Assembly: GCF_021130785.1 (NCBI RefSeq)
Contig: NC_060215.1
Coordinates: 68,142,501-68,206,500 of the forward strand
Length of the DNA: 64,000 bases
Direction of reading: 5' to 3'
Source: Homalodisca vitripennis
Lineage: Eukaryota; Arthropoda; Insecta; Hemiptera; Cicadellidae
Of the stretch, positions 57,753 through 64,000 are shown in pieces (positions within the stretch are counted from its first letter, which is position 1; every line of letters begins with the position of its first letter). A program made the translations under genes and the position numbers. The notes beneath the pieces are model-generated. The model was given only the letters and a program-made list of their open reading frames with translations. It was not told where the DNA came from and made no database searches.

Positions 57753-58963
57753 GTAAGTCTCTTGCAGGCAATACATAATAATACATAAATAATAATAATA
57801 ATAAAAAATGCTAGACAAGATTTCATGTTTAGGGTGTTCCTTTACAATAGAGACACAAAAAAGAAAACAATCAGTTGTGAAAAAAATGCATTTAATAATT
57901 AATAAGAATAGTTATCAAATGTTAATAGTTTACTACCATACATTGTTTGAAAATAAACACTCAATTTACATGTAAGACAAACTTTTCTGAAACTAGTGGC
58001 TAATTTTGATATTTTTTGACATAAATTACAACAATTTCTTTAAAATAGTTTTATACAGTAAGCTTATGTATGTACTATGTCGATGAAAGTATTCTAAAAG
58101 TCAGATAACAATATTTTTTGCTTTCTACAGGAAAAACCTTAAAATTTACATAAATGTGTATTGTATAACATCTGGAAAGATCACACTGTATTGGATGTTA
58201 TAAGTTTTAGGTTAAGCTGCATTTAGACTATTAGTAGCAATTTATAAACAATTAGTGTTGTTTAAGGTTTTGACAAGTGTTTAACTAGAATATTTTTTTA
58301 GTGTTTTTAGACATACTATTTGTAAAGATTAGACACAAAACTTATATACAGTGTAAAGTAATGAGGTTAAGTGTAAGAATGGGCAATGAGGTCCAAATTT
58401 CAACTCAATAAAATAATGTATTTATTCATTCAAAATATTCCAAGTTCTGGTTAGACCATCGTGTGAATGTTTCTTTGCATGAAACGATAATGCTAATCAG
58501 ATCAATCCTGGAATTGTAAAAATTATTTAAAAAAAAAACAATTTTTGTATCATCATGATTAAAAAATTACTCTTTTTTTCAGTAGCATAAATTTATTACT
58601 CTGTATTTTTGTCATTGTAGATCATGGTTATTTCTTTTTTAATAATTAAATTTGATACATAACATATAACACATAACATTGAGGATATAAAGGATTAACT
58701 GGCTTCAAAATTGAGACAACGGCTTAAAACTAGAATCAATCACAAACCAACATCCAAAGCTCTCATTAAAAATGTCATAAAGGTTAAATTTGCAAAAGTT
58801 CCACAGTATCTTAAGTTTACAAGTAGTAAAGAAAAATAAATGTACCATAATGGTTTTGGCAACAGTAGATTCTTTATATCTACAAAGAAAGTAAAGTCCG
58901 ACATTTTCCAAATCACGTTATTCTGCCCATCAGAAATATTTTTAAATGGATCTGAGTTAGTAG

Positions 58964-59865
58964 ATTAGTTGCACAAAAAGTAACAGACTCTAGTAACTAG
59001 CTCGGCAGTGGGTGCTACTAGTGCTGCCATCTTGGGGTAACAAGATTCCTGCGCTCAGTATGCATCGAACTGTGGTGGCAGGTGGCCTGTCTCTCCCACT
59101 TTTCTTTCTGTGACTAGTTAATATGCGCGCTAACAAATTTCTAAACAAAGGCTTCCTGTATCGATTGAAGACTACGATAAAAATGGTAATGAACTAGTCA
59201 ATTGTAGCATAACTGGTGTTTAAACATGGGTGAAGCATGTTAATTGTGATACAAAGAGGTAGTCTAATTGAATGGTAACTCACATATTCTCCCAATAAAC
59301 CAAGGAAATATCACTATACTAGGTCAGCCATGTTTCATCATTGAAACTGTTTTTTTGAGACAGTAAAAATGTGATTCTGGTTGATTTCTTTGATCGAGGC
59401 TTGACAATAATTGTAGAAAGGTACAGCGATTGATACAAAACAAGAGTCAGGGAAACTGAACTCAAAACTTTTGCTTCTTCATGACAATGCTAATTCACAA
59501 AAAATCAATCATACTTGAGAGCTCTTGTGTGATTTTGGATGGGTCATTTCGAGCATCCTCCATACAGGCTAGATCTAGCACCAAGTGACTAACACCTATC
59601 TCCAGCAAGATCTCGCTTTCAACACAGTGCTTTAAAAGTGATGATGAACTTCATGTCTGTATTAAATAGTGGTAAAGAAAGTTGGAATCGAAGGACTTGT
59701 GTCATGTTATCACAAGTGTCTCAATTACTGGAATTGGGATTACATTGAAAAATATCTAAGGATGGAGCTTTTACTGTATTTGTAAAAAGTATTTAACACA
59801 AGTTTTTCCTTCATTTTGTAAATGTTTTGTTTTAAAACGTCTTGTTACTTTCTGGACAGCCCTTG
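58964..59865 (+). mobile_element. degraded mariner element in CRELD intron 6
   Basis: Right end GTTACTTTCTGGACAGCCCTTG followed by TA; left end degraded (GCACAAAAAGTAACAG). On the + strand around 59460-59600 the translation shows LLHDNA, LLCDFGWVISS and a shredded 'PDL-PSDY' region, the mariner catalytic neighbourhood, with several stops. An old inactive copy. Confidence 0.72.
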
Positions 59866-59971
59866 TAATTCAAATTTATACAACTTTTGATAACAAATTG
59901 TTTCTTTTGATTAAAATTAAAAATTATTGAAGGAATAAACACAAAATATTAATACATGTACTTTTTAACAG

Positions 59972-60186
59972 ATTCTAGCGGTGATGGATCATACTCAGAT
60001 ACAACAAGATACCTGACATACCTAGGTCTCTGTGTGGCAACCTGCATAATCTTCCACAACAGCCCTGTTCTTGCAAGTGGGGTGGGCTTGTGTGTAGCTC
60101 TCTATGTCACAGCATCAGAGTACATGCTCGGTACCCTTCAAAACAACAATTTCCTCTCTACTGTTTTAAAATATTTTAAAAGCTAA
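59972..60186 (+). CDS. Creld: CRELD exon 7 (two transmembrane segments, stop)
   Basis: 215 nt, phase 1 in; acceptor CTTTTTAACAG. After the acidic DSSGDGSYSDTTR come two hydrophobic segments, YLTYLGLCVATCIIFHN and VLASGVGLCVALYV, separated by a short turn, then a short tail ending in LKYFKS and TAA. Two C-terminal membrane helices distinguish CRELD1-type from secreted/luminal CRELD2-type proteins. Confidence 0.92.
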
Positions 60187-60433
60187 TAATTGGGTGTTAA
60201 ACCATCCTAAAAATACTTTAAAACTCAAATGTGTTGTATTTTGAAAAGAAGACTTCTGCATAATTTAAGAAATGGCCTACTCATATTTGATACATTTACT
60301 TTTTTAGAATGTTGCAAAAACACGTTTTATGTATGCATGTAAATAGTATAACCAATAATTGTAGTATCAAATACTTATCTGTTGGTTCATTATTTCAGCT
60401 TTTGTTTGTTTATTTGTAACTGTGCAGGATTTT

Positions 60434-60439
60434 AATAAA
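60434..60439 (+). terminator. candidate poly(A) signal AATAAA of CRELD
   Basis: AATAAA 248 bp after the stop codon. A second AATAAA at 61677-61682, followed by a T/GT-rich stretch, would give a 3' UTR of about 1.5 kb. Which is used cannot be decided here. Confidence 0.45.
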
Positions 60440-62800
60440 TTTAGTTTCACTTTGAACTAATTCTTTAATCTGTTCATGTATACCAATATCTCTTCTGACA
60501 AGAAATATATGTGATTGTATTTTTTTGAAAGTTCATTTATGTAATTATAGTTTGTGGGATATCCACAACTATAGCTTGGCTATAATTAATCCTTCATTTT
60601 GGTTAACTACGTAATCATTAATCTATTGTCATATCTACCGAACCAATTTTAATCGTACATCCTCTATGCATTGTGCAGTTTGATGTACTGTTCTATCACT
60701 CACAATATTCTTTGTTTAATGTTTGTTTTTGACAATGGTAGGATTTTGAAGGTAACAGGATTTTTTTGGTAGTCAGTGGTTGGTTATTTTATGCAGACCT
60801 ATTGACCTGTATTCTCTAGTTCAGGTTTTAATAATTAGTGTTTGTTTTAGAGATAGTGTGCATGGAGTTGACACAAAACATTTTTGTTGTGATTCTTGAC
60901 TTATGTGTGTCACAATGGTATGATTAACTTATTTTAACCTAGATTGTAATTATATGTTAGGTTAGTTGTTCATCTGAGGAACAGATCACATTGTAGGTCT
61001 TGAAATGTTACTGATTTCTTGAATCACTGAACAAATGTCCAAAACTATCCTGTTACCTTAACTCACAATAAGTGTATTCTGTGTTCCTATCACTGTGTAA
61101 CAGTTGTTATTGCTATTATACCTGTTACTGAGTGGTTACGGTTGAGTTATTCAGATAGACATGAAACTACATTCCATTTAATGATAAATTTTCCTTTATT
61201 ATCTACATAATGCAAATGATGATACAGGAAAATTTTGAAGGAAGGGTGCCATTGGTAAAAATAATATTTAAATTTAATTTATGAATTTGAATTTTTAGTT
61301 TCAAAAGGTGAAATCCAAAATTATTAACTATATAATTTATGCTGTTTACCCTTATCTCACACAAATGTGCATGTGCATAAGTGCACATACATCTCAATCA
61401 TATTTGTTGTGAACTCTATGGATAAGTATGTAGTTAATAATTATTATGTGTAATAATATATTTGAATCACTACACAAAATTATTGGTTATTTTTTGTACT
61501 ATTAGTGTTAAGTTGTTAGTTTATGAGAAATGGCCAGTAGCACAGTTCATCCATTCAGACATTCAAATCATGGTTAATTGCTTGATTTCTTCTTCTTAAT
61601 AAAAAAGAATGATTTATTTATTGATTCAATATATTTTAAATATGATTGTTTTGTTATTATTTGTTGTAATTATGTAAATAAAACACCTTTTCTTTATGTT
61701 TGTTTTATTTCTTGTTTTGTATATTGAAATTAATTTTATATTAGCTTCAAACTATATAGTAGGCACGCTTTTAGATGATTTTAATGAACAGTTGTATTGG
61801 CTGTTAGGTTAGTAAAGAAATTGCGGGATCCATAGAAGTATGCAGTTGATAAGCATGTGCAGTCGAAGCAATTACATTTAACTGTTATCCTTTCCAGGTA
61901 TAGTTCAATCGTAGTAGTCATATTAACAAACCAATCATCGTGTACAGTAGAATACTGTTACGTTTATCTGTCATTATTTCTCGTGTAACAGTAAAAGTGA
62001 GAAACTTCATAAGCAGCTTTGATTTTTCCACTGTATTGTTCCGTATATCTAATTTTTTGTAAATTACAATTTGTTTTATTGTTGAAGAGATGTCCCAACC
62101 AGTGATCTCTATGGACACACAACACAAAACTTGGTATGCGCCAACTCACGACAGATTGCAACTCACTTCTTTGGCACCAATAATGCTCCCCTGGTTGCAA
62201 GGAGGTAATTTATAGAAACTCCCTTCACTGCAGTGAAGAATATAGAAATAGACTGGCACAGTGGTGGTTGGCATACTAGTGGTGTCACTGTTGCAGCAAC
62301 CCTTATGTCTAGTGTAGCCAGAAATCTAATGTAAATAATAATATATGAAGGAAAACTTTATGAATGCTCAATATGTTTTGAATCGTACAGTGTATAATAT
62401 AAGCAGAACACTATTGCACTAAAATGGGTTAAATTTATTCTGTGAAATGTAAATTGGACTACAAGGAAGAACATTTTAGACAAGTCAGTCACAGTTCCAA
62501 AGATGACTTACTTTAATATGACTTAAATTCGTGTGTGATCAGGATGTACACGTTATTTTAACCCTTTTAGCCTTGGCTCCAAATGACTTGTCTCTTTATA
62601 AAATGTGGGGTGTGTTTAGTGATTTTCAAAGAATCATGTCATACTATACATGCATATACATTCTTACATACCTGTACCTTTTTTTTTCTTCTTTATTTTG
62701 CTTTATGTATTCTGTTGAAAATTAAACTAATCAAAAACTTATTTCACTACATGTTTTAAAGACAAAAAATGTTGAATGTGATTCTAAAATAGTACAAAGT
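60440..62800. other. 3' UTR and downstream noncoding stretch
   Basis: No coding frame of quality. At 62558-62561 a TTAA is followed by CCCTTTTAGCCTTGGC, the end of a family-1-like TTAA element; no partner end is found, so it is a solitary or truncated end. Confidence 0.4.
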
Positions 62801-63740
62801 AAGCTATTCTGGTAGCTTCTAGAGTGCTAATGAGTTTGAGTCTTTAAAACAAAAAGTGCTGCACAGAGTTTTGAACACAATACATCTACATGTTGATTCC
62901 ATGAGAGATGATTGTCAATTGTAACACCCAAATGTTTTACAGAGTGTACTCATTCCAAATCTAATGGCGAAGATATGTAATTTTTAAGTCATCCCCAAAT
63001 AGTTAATTTCTTTTTGGATGCGTTGAAGCCCAAATCGTTGTTCAGGCAATATTGCTGAGCTCTAGTTATTGATGTGTATGTGTCAATTTCCATTGCCTAA
63101 ACCAATTTGTTGTTTGTGATGAGGACTTTATCATTAACACGTGGTACTGGATAGCAACACCCCCTTAGATGCTCTTGAAGGTCTCCAATAAAAAGCTCAA
63201 ACAGTACTGGCCCAAAACATATCCTTGAGGAACACCTCTTTTAATCTCCATAGGCTTAGAACTTCCAACTTTAATACCTCCTTCAAAAACTTCTTTGATC
63301 TCCACTACATTCTTTCTTCCCTGCAAGCAGCTTTTAAACCACTTTACTACTGTGGCCTTGATGTCTAATAAGCTAAGGTTTGGCAATATTAATCTGTGAT
63401 TAAGACATTTAAAGGCTTTGCTCAGGTCTAGGAAAACACTACAAACTGTTTATCCTTACTCAAGGTTGTCTACAAAGTGTTGGACCAGATCTATGAGGGC
63501 ACTAGTGGTTGATCTTCCAGATATAAAACCATGTTGTTTCTCTGGTAGATTGTGATGTATCTCCAAATGCTGTACAAGACGTGTCAGTATAACCTTGTCT
63601 ATGACTTGACACTGTAGGAATGGAAAGGCATGAAATTCTGTTCTTCCTTGCTGTTGCAAGTTTATTAATGAAAATGGAGTATGCACATAGTTATCCCCAC
63701 TCCAAATTTGAGTAAAAATTGTTCAGTTTTGAGGAATAGG
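62800..63740 (-). mobile_element. LINE H: truncated element of the LINE C family
   Basis: Minus-strand RT blocks: QHGFISGRSTTSALIDLVQH (63456-63686), KWFKSCLQGRKNVVEIKE and KRGVPQGYVLG (63165-63386), then a decayed YADD region and TLEATRIAYFVLF near 62810. Block for block this matches LINE C. Truncated at both ends and frameshifted. Confidence 0.78.
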
Positions 63741-64000
63741 TCATGTTCTGTGTACACTATTGTAACACCCATGCCTCAGTCCGCTCAGAGATGGTCGTGG
63801 GTATACTAGTAGAAGTCCGGGCTCTTAGTGGTCTTAAAGAGATATTGTAGAAATAGAGTGTGACCTTGTTTCGAAACGGTCCAGGGTAGCAAACAAGGAA
63901 AGATACTCTGGCAGGAAGAGGTAGATAGGACGGCTTTAAAATATATCACTAAGTAGAATTAATTAGACTCAACGTGACACATTCTAGTCTGTTCTGTCAT

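Overview
The window looks like nuclear DNA of an insect, most probably a large AT-rich, transposon-filled genome of hemipteran type; the species cannot be fixed from sequence alone. It has one recognisable host gene, a seven-exon CRELD1-type gene on the + strand (coding exons between 27381 and 60186). Almost everything else is mobile DNA.

Left part (1 to about 10740): most of a Maverick/Polinton (adintovirus-like) element, all genes on the minus strand. In transcription order: a C2HC zinc-finger gene (split by a frameshift), a protein-primed family B DNA polymerase (split in three), a packaging ATPase, an array of 21-bp repeats, a DUF8207-like virion protein, a parvovirus-type phospholipase A2 protein, a putative major capsid protein, a basic pX-like protein, an adenain-type cysteine protease, and the N-terminus of a further virion protein that runs off the left edge. 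The structural genes are open while the replication genes carry frameshifts. A GC-rich repeated segment (10279-10720) probably lies near the right terminus.

Middle (10740-27300): retrotransposon territory. Here is one structurally complete CR1-like LINE (A, about 14848-19722, ORF1 with PHD finger and SGNH esterase, ORF2 with endonuclease and reverse transcriptase), several decayed LINE fragments, and (TG)n tracts.

Right part (27300-64000): the CRELD gene, whose introns hold a 5S-rRNA-derived element, a Tc1/mariner-type transposon with TIRs of about 270 bp, six TTAA-flanked piggyBac-like non-autonomous elements of different families, a degraded mariner, and LINEs B, C and D. LINE B (about 48200-57640) is interrupted by two TTAA elements and by LINE C, and its 3' end lies 16 bp before the acceptor of CRELD exon 6. 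A further LINE fragment lies past the gene end.

The observations I rate highest: in both PHD/SGNH LINE copies ORF2 lies in the -1 frame overlapping ORF1, has no early ATG, and the overlap holds a canonical -1 frameshift heptamer in correct phase (A AAA AAC in A, G GGA AAC in B). Both copies also carry a tRNA-like box A/box B module, with tRNA-exact 44-nt spacing, 125-150 bp upstream of ORF1.
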